64,000 nucleotides of DNA. It comes from Pseudomonas sp. HOU2 (GTDB lineage Bacteria > Pseudomonadota > Gammaproteobacteria > Pseudomonadales > Pseudomonadaceae). How positions within the stretch are numbered: the stretch's first letter is position 1; each line of letters begins with the position of its first letter. The stretch is from positions 4,383,001 to 4,447,000 of the forward strand of contig NZ_CP160398.1 in assembly GCF_040729435.1 (NCBI RefSeq), read 5' to 3'. Below the pieces are notes generated by a model. It did not search any database and was not told the origin of the DNA. It saw only the letters and a list, made by a program, of their open reading frames with translations. The position numbers and the translations under genes were made by a program. This document shows positions 34,339-42,668 of this stretch, piece after piece.

Positions 34339-35202
34339 ATGAAAAAGTTTTTCAGCCTGCTCGCGACCCTGCTGGTGCTGGCCCTGGCGCTGTGGATCGG
34401 CCGGACCCTGTGGGAGCACTACATGAATACGCCGTGGACCCGTGACGGCCGCGTTCGTGCCGACATCATCAACGTCGCCGCCGACGTCACCGGTGAAGTC
34501 ATTGATGTGCCGGTGCGCGACAACCAGTTGGTGAAGAAGGGCGACCTGCTGATGCAGATCGACCCGGAGCACTACCGCATCGCGGTCAAGAAGGCGCAGT
34601 CGCTGGTGGCTTCGCGCAAGTCGACCTGGGAGATGCGCAAGGTCAATGCGCATCGCCGCGCCGACCTCGACAATCTGGTGATCTCCAAGGAAAACCGCGA
34701 CGACGCCAGCAACATCGCCGACGCCGCGCTGGCCGATTATCAACACGCACAAGCGCAACTGGAAGCCGCCGAACTCAACCTCAAACGCACTGAAGTGCGC
34801 GCAGCGGTGGATGGCTACGTGACCAACCTCAACGTGCATCGCGGCGACTACGCGCGCATCGGCGAAGCGAAAATGGCCGTGGTCGACATGAACTCGTTCT
34901 GGGTCTACGGCTTCTTCGAAGAGACCAAACTGCCGCACGTGCGCGTAGGTGACAAGGCCGACATGCAACTGATGAGCGGCGAAGTATTGAAGGGCCACGT
35001 GGAGAGCATCTCTCGCGGCATCTACGACCGCGACAACCCGGAAAGCCGTGAGCTGATCGCCGACGTCAACCCGACGTTCAACTGGGTACGTCTGGCGCAG
35101 CGAGTGCCGGTGCGCATTCACATTGATGAAGTGCCGGAGGGGGTGTTGTTGGCGGCGGGGATTACTTGCACGGTGGTGGTGAAGCAAGACGCTGTCGAGT
35201 AA
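34339..35202 (+). CDS. HlyD/AaeA-family periplasmic adaptor
   Basis: 287 aa. It has one N-terminal membrane anchor (FFSLLATLLVLALALWIG), a lipoyl-like half (VRADIINVAADVTGEVIDVPVRDNQLVKKGDLLMQID), an alpha hairpin, the second half (LKRTEVRAAVDGYVTNLNVHRGDYA) and a beta barrel. It links the FUSC pump to the outer-membrane channel. Last gene of the set; a REPIN follows. Confidence 0.92.
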   Translation: MKKFFSLLATLLVLALALWIGRTLWEHYMNTPWTRDGRVRADIINVAADVTGEVIDVPVRDNQLVKKGDLLMQIDPEHYRIAVKKAQSLVASRKSTWEMRKVNAHRRADLDNLVISKENRDDASNIADAALADYQHAQAQLEAAELNLKRTEVRAAVDGYVTNLNVHRGDYARIGEAKMAVVDMNSFWVYGFFEETKLPHVRVGDKADMQLMSGEVLKGHVESISRGIYDRDNPESRELIADVNPTFNWVRLAQRVPVRIHIDEVPEGVLLAAGITCTVVVKQDAVE

Positions 35203-35206
35203 CCCA

Positions 35207-35337
35207 GTGGTGAGGGAGCTTGCTCCCGCTGGGCTGCGCAGCAGCCCCAAACCTGCTCGCCAGTGAGGTCAGACACACCGCGTAGACAGGTTTGGCGACT
35301 GCTACGCAGCCGAGCGGGAGCAAGCTCCCTCGCCACA
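35207..35337. repeat. REPIN (GCGAGGGAGCTTGCTCCCGC family)
   Basis: Inverted REP pair between the convergent HlyD and NTF2-like genes. Confidence 0.88.
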
Positions 35338-35348
35338 ATGGGATTCCA

Positions 35349-35747
35349 TCAACCTTGGCAAAACGTCTCCTGCAAATGCCGCCACAGCACCCGCCCGTCC
35401 TGGCTCTTTTCAAACACCACCGTCGACCGGCGATCGGTGTGCAACCCGCTCGCATCGCTCTGCTGCTCGCGATAACTCAGCGTCGCGCCATGCGCATGCA
35501 GGGCAATCCCGCGCAGCTCACTGAGCTCGATCCTGAACCCGGGCTTGTTCCCGCCCGCCGCCTGAAACAGCCCGCGCAAGGCTTCGATATCCAGCACCCG
35601 GCCCAGCGGCGTGACCATGGAAAAATCCGCCGAGAACCGACTCAGCAAGCGCGCAAGTTCCGCCGGATCCTGTTCCACGGCAAACCATCGTTCGATGACC
35701 AGGTGGGCCTGGATCACTTCATCAAAATATTCGTTGTAGTCAGTCAT
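35349..35747 (-). CDS. NTF2-like (SnoaL/DUF4440-type) protein
   Basis: 132 aa. EVIQAHLVIERWFAVEQ...LLSRFSADFSMVTPLGRVLD...GFRIELSELRGIALHAHGATLSYREQQ fits the cone-like NTF2 fold common to SnoaL and DUF4440 proteins. No catalytic residues can be assigned. ATG 35747 overlaps the MFS stop by 4 bp (ATGA), so it is co-translated with the exporter; a role in handling the exported compound is possible but unproven. Confidence 0.8.
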   Translation of the reverse strand: MTDYNEYFDEVIQAHLVIERWFAVEQDPAELARLLSRFSADFSMVTPLGRVLDIEALRGLFQAAGGNKPGFRIELSELRGIALHAHGATLSYREQQSDASGLHTDRRSTVVFEKSQDGRVLWRHLQETFCQG

Positions 35748-37114
35748 GTGGATTTTTCCTGGAGGGAAGGTGAGCTCAAAAGGGCGAGCACTTTGGAGGC
35801 GTCGAAACGCAGCACGGCTATCATGGGCAGCAAGGTGAGCAAGGCCGCCGCGACAAAGCAGTATTTGAATCCGTTGCCGCCCAGTGCGCCCAACAGCGAA
35901 CTGAGCAGCGCCGCGCCGAGACAGAAACCGAGCTGGCGATTGATGTTCCACAGAGCGCTGGAATGCCCCATTTTTTCTGGCGCGACGCCGACAAACGCCA
36001 GGCTCTGCGCGGTTACGCTGCACAGGCTGCCGCCCAGTCCCATCAAGGCATAGGCAATGACCAGCGGCGCGGCGGCGGGTTGTTCGATGCGCATCAGCAG
36101 GACAATCCCCAGGCACTGCAAAAGCATCCCGGTGATCAGTAACGGTTTGGGGCCAATGCGGTTGAAACTGCGTTTGCCGAGCATGATCGCCACCCCCGAT
36201 GCGGCCGCCCAGGACAGCATCAGCGCACCGGTCTGCGCGGCGCCGAAACCGAGGTCGTGCAGGTACAACACGGCAATCATGTTGGTGCCGGTAAACACCC
36301 CGGGCACGAACAGGTAGATCAACATCGCCAGGCGCAACGACGGACTCTTGAGCAGTTGCAGGTCGAGCACCGCGTCAGGTTTGTGCCAGCCATCACGCAG
36401 GTACAGCCCCAAGGTGACGGCGCCGAGCAGCAGAACGCCGCCGGCGAGGTGACGGGTAGCGGCGGCGCTTGCCAGGCTCACGGCAATCAACAACAGACTC
36501 AGGGCTGTCACAGCCAGCAGCAAACCGCGCACATCCAGTGTCGGGCGTTGCGTACCGGGTTGATCCGCTTTCAACCACAGCAGACCCAGACCGAACGCGA
36601 GCAGCGCCATTGGCATGTTCAGGTAGAAAATCCAGCGCCACGACAACGCCTCGACGATCAGGCCACCCGCCGCCGGTGACAGGGCCGGCACCATTAACGC
36701 GACCATCAGCACTACGCCGGTCAGGTGCGCGCGTTGCGCCGCTGGAAATTGCCGATAGGCCAAGGCCTGACCGATCGGCAACAACAAGCCGCCACCGAGC
36801 CCTTGCAGCAAACGCCAGCCGATCAGGCTTTCAATCGACCCGGCCTGGGCCACCAGCCCCGAGGCGATGCCGAACAGCAGCAGCGAGCCGAGTATCAACC
36901 GCCGCTCGCCCAGCCGCGCTGCCAGCCACACGCTCAGCGGAATGACCAGCGTCAGCCCGAGCATGTAGGCGTTGGTGATCCACGCCAATTGCGTCACCGA
37001 GGCCTGTAATTCCCGGGCGATGTCCGGGTAGGCAATGCTCGAGGCGAACATGTTCAACAGGTCGAGGGCGAACCCGAACAGATACACCAGCGCGACTTTC
37101 GAGCGATAGGCCAT
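35744..37114 (-). CDS. MFS transporter, DHA2 (drug:H+ antiporter) family
   Basis: 456 aa, about 14 hydrophobic segments. It has the DHA2-type motif WITNAYMLGLTLVIPLSVWLAARLGERR (motif A region), GWRLLQGLGGGLLLPIGQAL (motif B/C) and WRWIFYLNMP. It probably exports a toxic organic compound. It is divergent from a LysR regulator with a palindromic operator between, a standard repressor/exporter arrangement. Confidence 0.92.
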   Translation of the reverse strand: MAYRSKVALVYLFGFALDLLNMFASSIAYPDIARELQASVTQLAWITNAYMLGLTLVIPLSVWLAARLGERRLILGSLLLFGIASGLVAQAGSIESLIGWRLLQGLGGGLLLPIGQALAYRQFPAAQRAHLTGVVLMVALMVPALSPAAGGLIVEALSWRWIFYLNMPMALLAFGLGLLWLKADQPGTQRPTLDVRGLLLAVTALSLLLIAVSLASAAATRHLAGGVLLLGAVTLGLYLRDGWHKPDAVLDLQLLKSPSLRLAMLIYLFVPGVFTGTNMIAVLYLHDLGFGAAQTGALMLSWAAASGVAIMLGKRSFNRIGPKPLLITGMLLQCLGIVLLMRIEQPAAAPLVIAYALMGLGGSLCSVTAQSLAFVGVAPEKMGHSSALWNINRQLGFCLGAALLSSLLGALGGNGFKYCFVAAALLTLLPMIAVLRFDASKVLALLSSPSLQEKST

Positions 37115-37189
37115 GGCAGCTTCCCTGTGATGAGACGTGCAGGGTAGGGCGCTTGTGGCGTTAGGAAAACGCTGGTTTGCCTGCTAGTT

Positions 37190-37208
37190 TGTCAAAATTA
37201 TTTTGACA
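37190..37208. promoter_or_regulatory. Perfect palindrome in the LysR/MFS divergent promoter
   Basis: TGTCAAAATTATTTTGACA, 8-bp arms around TTA, 16 bp before the LysR start and 75 bp before the MFS start. A likely binding site for the LysR protein or overlapping promoter elements. Confidence 0.7.
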
Positions 37209-37223
37209 GAGAGCGCACTGGAC

Positions 37224-38105
37224 ATGGTCAGCCTGGACCGTTTTGACACTTTCAAAGCCGTGGTCGAGGCCGGGTCGTTGACGGCTGCCGCCGATACTCT
37301 GGGCCAGACCCGGGCGGTGGTGAGCTTCAATCTCAAGCGCCTGGAAGAAGAACTGGGCGTCACCTTGCTCACGCGCAACACCCGGCAACTGGCCCTGACC
37401 GATGCCGGCGAGCGCTTCTATCGGCGCTGCCTGCGCACCCTCGACGAAGCGCGACTGGCGATCGAGGAGGCGCGCTCGGAGCACTCGCAACTCAAGGGTA
37501 CGCTGCGCATCACCACCACCGTGGAATTTGCCCTGGCCCAGGTGGTGCCGGCGCTGGAAGTGTTTCGCCAGCAACAGCCGCAATTGAACATTCACCTGTC
37601 GACGTCCTCGACCCACGCCGATCTGATCTCCGAACGCTTCGACATGGCGATCCGTCTGGGGCGCATGCACGATTCCAACCTGCGCGCGGTGCAGTTGTCG
37701 ACGTTCGAAGTGTTTGCGGTGGCCGCGCCGCAGCTGGTCGAGCGCTTTGCGCCGGTTGCCACGCTGGCGACGCTGGAGTCGATGCCGACGCTGGGCCATG
37801 GCCGCGTCCCGGAAATGACCGTTACCGACCCGACCGGCAGCGAGCATGTCTACCAGCCAAAACCGGGAACCACCGCCATCGTCGCCGACAACTCGGCGAC
37901 GCTCAGAGCGTTTGCGCTGACCGGGCAAGGCGTGGCGATTTTGCCGCAGTGGTTGATTCAGGAGGATCTGCAGGCGGGGCGATTGGTGCGATTGCTCGCC
38001 GATTACCGCTTTGCCCAACAGGGTGTTTACGCGTTGTACCCGGATACCCGGCATTTGCCGCTGAAGGTGCGGGCGTTTATTGATTTCATGAAGGGTTGGG
38101 GCTGA
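37224..38105 (+). CDS. LysR-family transcriptional regulator
   Basis: 293 aa from ATG 37224. The HTH (FDTFKAVVEAGSLTAAADTLGQTRAVVSFNLKRLEEELGVTLLTRNTRQLALTDAG) is complete, and a full effector domain ends DTRHLPLKVRAFIDFMKGW, typical of the CrgA-like subgroup. An in-frame TTG at 37203 exists but lies within the palindrome. It probably controls the divergent MFS exporter/NTF2-like pair. Confidence 0.92.
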   Translation: MVSLDRFDTFKAVVEAGSLTAAADTLGQTRAVVSFNLKRLEEELGVTLLTRNTRQLALTDAGERFYRRCLRTLDEARLAIEEARSEHSQLKGTLRITTTVEFALAQVVPALEVFRQQQPQLNIHLSTSSTHADLISERFDMAIRLGRMHDSNLRAVQLSTFEVFAVAAPQLVERFAPVATLATLESMPTLGHGRVPEMTVTDPTGSEHVYQPKPGTTAIVADNSATLRAFALTGQGVAILPQWLIQEDLQAGRLVRLLADYRFAQQGVYALYPDTRHLPLKVRAFIDFMKGWG

Positions 38106-38132
38106 GGATCTCGAGTGATTGTTCCGGCCTCT

Positions 38133-38225
38133 TCGCGGGCAAGCCACGCTCCCACAGTTTTTGTGTCGCTCTGGATATCCGTGTACACCGCAAAACCCTG
38201 TGGGAGCGTGGCTTGCCCGCGATAG
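38133..38225. repeat. REPIN (GGGAGCGTGGCTTGCCCGCG variant)
   Basis: Inverted arms CGCGGGCAAGCCACGCTCCCACA and complement, a sub-type of the GGCTTGCC family, between the convergent LysR and SDR genes. Confidence 0.85.
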
Positions 38226-38238
38226 GAGCACCTCGGTC

Positions 38239-39063
38239 TCAGAGCTGGCCGCGCAACCCGAACCGTTTCATCAACGTCGACTCCAGCAACCCCTTGGGCA
38301 ACAACGTCGCCAGCAACGGCAACGCGCGGCTGCCATTGCCAATGCGGATCAATCTTGGCGGCGTGCCCTGCTGCACAGCCTTGAGTAATTGCGCCGCAAA
38401 CTCAGTGGCCGGCGTCGGTTTGTCCTGCGAGGCCTTGGCCCGCGCGCGAATCCCCTCACGCAATGGAAACCACGGCGACTGTTCGTTGATCAGTTGCTCG
38501 GCCTCATGCCCGGCATTCTTGGCGAAGCTCGACTGGATCGCCCCCGGCTGTACCTCCATCACGCGAATGCCGAACGGCGCCAGCTCCATGCGCAACGCAT
38601 CGCTCAAGGCATGCACCGCCGCTTTCGAAGCGCAGTAGGCGCCGGCGAACGGCGTCACCAGAACCCCCGACACACTGCCGATATTCACCACCAGCCCCTT
38701 GGCCCGGCGCAGCACCGGGAACAGTGCACGAGTCACGCCGACAATCGAGAACACATTGGTTTCGAACTGACGCTGCATGGCCGGCACGCCGCCATCGAGC
38801 AGCGGCCCCATCGCGCCATAACCGGCATTATTGATCAGCACGTCGAGGCCGCCGTGTTGCTGGTTGATGCGCTCGGCGAGTTGTTCCAGCGCCACGCTGT
38901 CATTGACATCCAGCGCGATGGCGGTGAACCCGGCAGCGGCGAGGGTCGCAACATCATCAGGCTTGCGCGCACTGGCCCAGACTTCGTAACCGGCGGCTTT
39001 GAACGCATCGGCGAGGGCGCGGCCAATGCCGCTGGAGCAACCGGTAATCAACGCAACGGGCAT
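38239..39063 (-). CDS. SDR-family oxidoreductase
   Basis: 274 aa. TGCSSGIG (7-14), NNAG, a Ser in VNIGSVSG and YCASK are all in place for a classical SDR; the extended C-terminus (PRLIRIGNGSRALPLLATLLPKGL) resembles retinol/17-beta-hydroxysteroid-dehydrogenase-like members. ATG 39063 has AAGGAA 6 nt upstream. Substrate unknown; the gene stands 35 bp downstream of a small membrane protein gene and may be co-transcribed with it. Confidence 0.9.
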   Translation of the reverse strand: MPVALITGCSSGIGRALADAFKAAGYEVWASARKPDDVATLAAAGFTAIALDVNDSVALEQLAERINQQHGGLDVLINNAGYGAMGPLLDGGVPAMQRQFETNVFSIVGVTRALFPVLRRAKGLVVNIGSVSGVLVTPFAGAYCASKAAVHALSDALRMELAPFGIRVMEVQPGAIQSSFAKNAGHEAEQLINEQSPWFPLREGIRARAKASQDKPTPATEFAAQLLKAVQQGTPPRLIRIGNGSRALPLLATLLPKGLLESTLMKRFGLRGQL

Positions 39064-39098
39064 GGCGCATTCCTTGTGCAAAAAAGTGGGGAAGGGGA

Positions 39099-39563
39099 TC
39101 AGTCGGAGAAACTGCCCTGCAAGCGCTCGGCGCGAAACTCCAGGGTTTGCGGACGGTAACCGGGGCGCAGCGGTGGCATCGGCAAGCAGTCTTCCCAGTC
39201 GCCGCCGGCCTGCAATTCACCGGGGCCGCGATAGCGTGGCGCGGTGTATTGGTTGTCGGCCAGATTCACCGTGTCACCCGGCGCATAGGCTGCGATGCGC
39301 CAGCGCAGTTCGGTCAAAGGCACGTCGTTGCCGTTTTTCATTTTCAGTTGCAACGGGCGATCCGCCGGGCACTGTTCAGGGGCGTAGGCAATGCGCATCT
39401 CCAGACGCGCCAGTTGCTTGAGTTCGCGGTTGTCCAGCCACACCACCCACACGGCCACCAGGCCCAGACCGATAGCCGCGGCCACGGAGACCGGCACAGC
39501 CTTGGCGGGATAGCGCAGCAGCAGAATCAACCAGGTGATGATCAGCAGGATGCCGATGAACAT
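39099..39563 (-). CDS. Small membrane-anchored protein of unknown function
   Basis: 154 aa, GGAG 9 nt before ATG 39563. Two N-terminal helices (FIGILLIITWLILLLRY and VSVAAAIGLGLVAVWVVWL) precede a soluble domain of beta character (LEMRIAYAPEQCPADRPLQLKMKNGNDVPLTELRWRI...) with two cysteines. I recognise no family with a known role; similar proteins in pseudomonads are often loosely labelled multidrug transporter, which this topology does not support. Confidence 0.75.
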   Translation of the reverse strand: MFIGILLIITWLILLLRYPAKAVPVSVAAAIGLGLVAVWVVWLDNRELKQLARLEMRIAYAPEQCPADRPLQLKMKNGNDVPLTELRWRIAAYAPGDTVNLADNQYTAPRYRGPGELQAGGDWEDCLPMPPLRPGYRPQTLEFRAERLQGSFSD

Positions 39564-39741
39564 GAGGGAACGCTCCTTGGTTCGTGAGTACCATCCTACC
39601 GGAGGGCCGGCACAATGGACATTCGCGCGTATTCCGAATGTACCGTCAGTCGATACTGTAATTTCTGACAGTTGAAAATCGCAAAGCGCGGATGCTCTGA
39701 TGCCCAGAAGCATGGTTAACGGTAGTGCCGGGAGCAAGCTG

Positions 39742-42594
39742 ATGAACAAGCATGGCAAAACACCGACGCTTTCGGTAAGCGACCCGCGCGGATTGCAGAT
39801 TCGGACGGTTGGTTATTGGCGTGCCGAAGACCTTTGCCCTGCTCAAGCCCGCATCAATCGCACGATGCGTGACGCTGCCGGAAGGGTTGTTGAACAGTGG
39901 GATCCGCGCCTGTGGGCACTGCAAACGACCGAGCCGCTGACGCCTGCGAATCTGCGCACCCTTTATTCGTTGATCGGGCAAACGCTGCGCTCCGACAGCG
40001 TCGATGCCGGTACGCAGCTGGCGTTGTACGGGCCAGGTGCCGAGACGCTGTACGACTGGGACAGTCGAGAAACCTGGCGCGAGGTGCAACACGACCCGCT
40101 GCTGCGTCCGATTGCCGTGTTCGAAGAAGGTGCATCCGAGCCTCGGCGGTGCGTCGAACGTCTCACTTACGGTCAGCCCGGCGCGGGTGATACCTCGCGG
40201 AATCAGCTGGGCCAGTTGATTCGGCACGATGATCCGGCGGGTAGTGTGTGCTCGCAAAGCTTTGCAATCAGTGGGCAATGCATTGAAAGCACACGGCACT
40301 TCACCCTCGACCACAGCGTCGCCGATTGGCCGCAAAACGTTGATGACCGCCAGCGCTTGCTGGAACCCGGCGACGGTGCCAAGACCCGCTGGCGCTTCGG
40401 GCCGCTGGGGCAGGTACTCGAACAAGTCGATGCGCGTGATAATCACCATGGCCGCGAGTTGACGCTCGACGGTCAGTTGCGCGCCTGCCATCTGCAATTG
40501 CGGCACCAGACCAAAGCGCTAACGCTGGTGAGCGACATTCGTTACAACGCTGATGGGCAAGTCACTCAGGAACTGGCGGGCAATGGTGTGCTGACGACGC
40601 TGACCTATCAGCCCGAGGACGGTCTTCTGCTAACCCGCCATGCGAGGAAAGCCGGGGCCGAGATATTGCAACATCTGATCTACGACTATGACCCGATGGG
40701 CAACTTGCTGAGCATCGAGGACAAGGCACTGCCGATCCGGTATTTCGCCAACCAGCGTATCGATCCTGTCAGTCGTTTCGACTACGACAGCTTCTACCAG
40801 TTGTATGTGGCCACCGGTTGGAAAGCAGGTGCTGCTACTCAAGGTCCGGCGTCCATCGGACGTGACGATCCGGCAGCAGTGAGCAATTATCGACAGACCT
40901 TCAACTACGATGAATCCGGCAATCTGCTGCTGCTGACGCATGTTGGCGCGCGCAATGGCCGCGAGCTCAAAGCTGCGCGATCAAGTAATCGCTGTTTGCC
41001 TTACCGTAATGGCGTGCCACCGACGGAAGAGGAGATTGCCGCGGCGTTCGATCCCCGTGGCAATTTGCGAGCGCTGTATGCGGGGAGTTCATTGACGTGG
41101 AATCTGCGTAATCAGTTGCAATCGGTCACGCCGGTCGAACGTGCCAGCGGACCCAATGACCGTGAACACTATTACTACGACGGTGCCGGCCAACGTGTGC
41201 GCAAGATTCGCTCACTCCAGACGAATGCCCGCGGCGTCACGGCCCAGGTGCGCTATTTGCCTGGGCTGGAGCTACGCACCGACACGGCCACCGGTGAGCA
41301 ACTGCAAGTGATCTGCGTCGAGGGCCACATCAGCCGTGTACACGTGCTGCACTGGGAAAGTGCTCCGCCCACCGGTTCCAATGACCATTATCGGTACACG
41401 CTGACGGATCATCTCGGATCGACCTGCCTGGAACTGGGCGAGGATGCCCGGCTCATCAGTCAAGAAACATTCTTCCCGTTCGGTGAAACGGCGTGGAGCA
41501 AGGACACCGAGGCCAGTTACAAAACCCTGCGTTATTCGGGCAAGGAACGCGATGCCACAGGTCTCTATTATTATGGCTATCGCTATTACATGCCGTGGTT
41601 GCAGCGCTGGTTGAATCCTGACCCGAAAGGCTTTATCGACGGGCCGAACCTGTACCAGATGGTGGGTAACTCGCCCATGGGCCATGTCGACACCGATGGT
41701 GGCGGAAAGACCGCCACATCTGAATTGGCTGACAGTGTGCAAAAGCAGCAGGCATTAATGAGCACGATGACCTCGGCGGCAGCGGACGTCAGAAATTCAT
41801 TGCTTAATCACACTCAGGCGCGACACCGGTTTCAGGCCCTTGTCAGGCGCGTCGGGACGCAACTGGCCAGCAGCATGTTCAGCGCAGGCGCTCAAGCCGC
41901 AGGGGGCACGATTGGCACTGCAATGGGCAACGTGTTCGGACCGGTAGCCGGTTCTCTTGGGGGCAAGATTGGCACCAAGGTCGGCGATAAGTTGGCGGGT
42001 GCAGCCATCGACAAATTGGTGGACACCTATCAGTTGAACCGACCTATCCATTTCAAAGGCAGCGAATTGAATCCCAAGGCTTTGGTTGAAAGCGTCGAGC
42101 CGAAAAAGAAGCTGAGTCTTGCCACAGTGAAACTGGAATTGGCAGCGCATGATCCGCGCACAGCCGACGGTCGATCACGTTTGACCAAAATGGCGCGCGC
42201 CAAGGTCGAGGACAAGGTGATCGAGGCAGTCTCTGAAAAACTGGGAGCGCAAACTCGGGGGCTGTTCCAGACGGGAAGGGAATTCATCGATGCAGCGCAG
42301 GGGATGAATGCCGAGGCGTTAAGCAACACTTACGAACATCTTTCGGCAGACATCGACATGGTCGAGTTCAGGACGCAAGCCATCCTGACCGAGCTGGCAA
42401 CCACCGGCAGCTCGGATCCGGAGCTTTTCGAAGCGGTCTCCGACTTGTCGATGCAAACGTCCAGTACGGTGCAGGGCCTGCAGCGGACCCAGGACTTTAT
42501 CGGACTGCTCGCACCGGCTCCTTACGCGGGAAGGCAGCAATCACTGGGGGGACATTCCCGGCCAAGGCTGACTCGACAACATTCGTTGAGTTGA
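39742..42594 (+). CDS. Rhs/TccC-like protein with variable C-terminal domain
   Basis: 950 aa. ATG 39742 is chosen (GGGAG 8 nt upstream) over ATG 39700. The N-terminal two thirds have YD-repeat-like segments (YDPMGNLLSIED, YDESGNLLLLTHVG, FDPRGNLRAL, YDGAGQRVRKI). The conserved Rhs core end is LRYSGKERDATGLYYYGYRYYMPWLQRW...DPKGFIDGPNLYQMVGNSP, at about residues 600-645. The remaining ~300 residues are a distinct helix-rich tail with a Gly-zipper stretch (about 41880-42010). The core resembles TccC insecticidal-toxin components, in which the tail is the toxin delivered from a hollow shell. No tcA/tcB, VgrG, PAAR or immunity gene adjoins. Confidence 0.88.
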   Translation: MNKHGKTPTLSVSDPRGLQIRTVGYWRAEDLCPAQARINRTMRDAAGRVVEQWDPRLWALQTTEPLTPANLRTLYSLIGQTLRSDSVDAGTQLALYGPGAETLYDWDSRETWREVQHDPLLRPIAVFEEGASEPRRCVERLTYGQPGAGDTSRNQLGQLIRHDDPAGSVCSQSFAISGQCIESTRHFTLDHSVADWPQNVDDRQRLLEPGDGAKTRWRFGPLGQVLEQVDARDNHHGRELTLDGQLRACHLQLRHQTKALTLVSDIRYNADGQVTQELAGNGVLTTLTYQPEDGLLLTRHARKAGAEILQHLIYDYDPMGNLLSIEDKALPIRYFANQRIDPVSRFDYDSFYQLYVATGWKAGAATQGPASIGRDDPAAVSNYRQTFNYDESGNLLLLTHVGARNGRELKAARSSNRCLPYRNGVPPTEEEIAAAFDPRGNLRALYAGSSLTWNLRNQLQSVTPVERASGPNDREHYYYDGAGQRVRKIRSLQTNARGVTAQVRYLPGLELRTDTATGEQLQVICVEGHISRVHVLHWESAPPTGSNDHYRYTLTDHLGSTCLELGEDARLISQETFFPFGETAWSKDTEASYKTLRYSGKERDATGLYYYGYRYYMPWLQRWLNPDPKGFIDGPNLYQMVGNSPMGHVDTDGGGKTATSELADSVQKQQALMSTMTSAAADVRNSLLNHTQARHRFQALVRRVGTQLASSMFSAGAQAAGGTIGTAMGNVFGPVAGSLGGKIGTKVGDKLAGAAIDKLVDTYQLNRPIHFKGSELNPKALVESVEPKKKLSLATVKLELAAHDPRTADGRSRLTKMARAKVEDKVIEAVSEKLGAQTRGLFQTGREFIDAAQGMNAEALSNTYEHLSADIDMVEFRTQAILTELATTGSSDPELFEAVSDLSMQTSSTVQGLQRTQDFIGLLAPAPYAGRQQSLGGHSRPRLTRQHSLS

Positions 42595-42599
42595 AAAAA

Positions 42600-42650
42600 G
42601 CCCCCGCCCAACCCACTGCGGATAGGGGACGCAGCGGGCTGGACGGGGGC
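42600..42650 (-). terminator. Bidirectional terminator between rhs and algA
   Basis: A long GC-rich stem (GCCCCCGCCCAACCC... pairing with ...CTGGACGGGGGC) has T-rich flanks on both sides: TTTTTT in the algA direction, TTCTTGTT in the rhs direction. It ends the alginate operon. Confidence 0.85.
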
Positions 42651-42668
42651 TTCTTGTTCTGCAGATCG

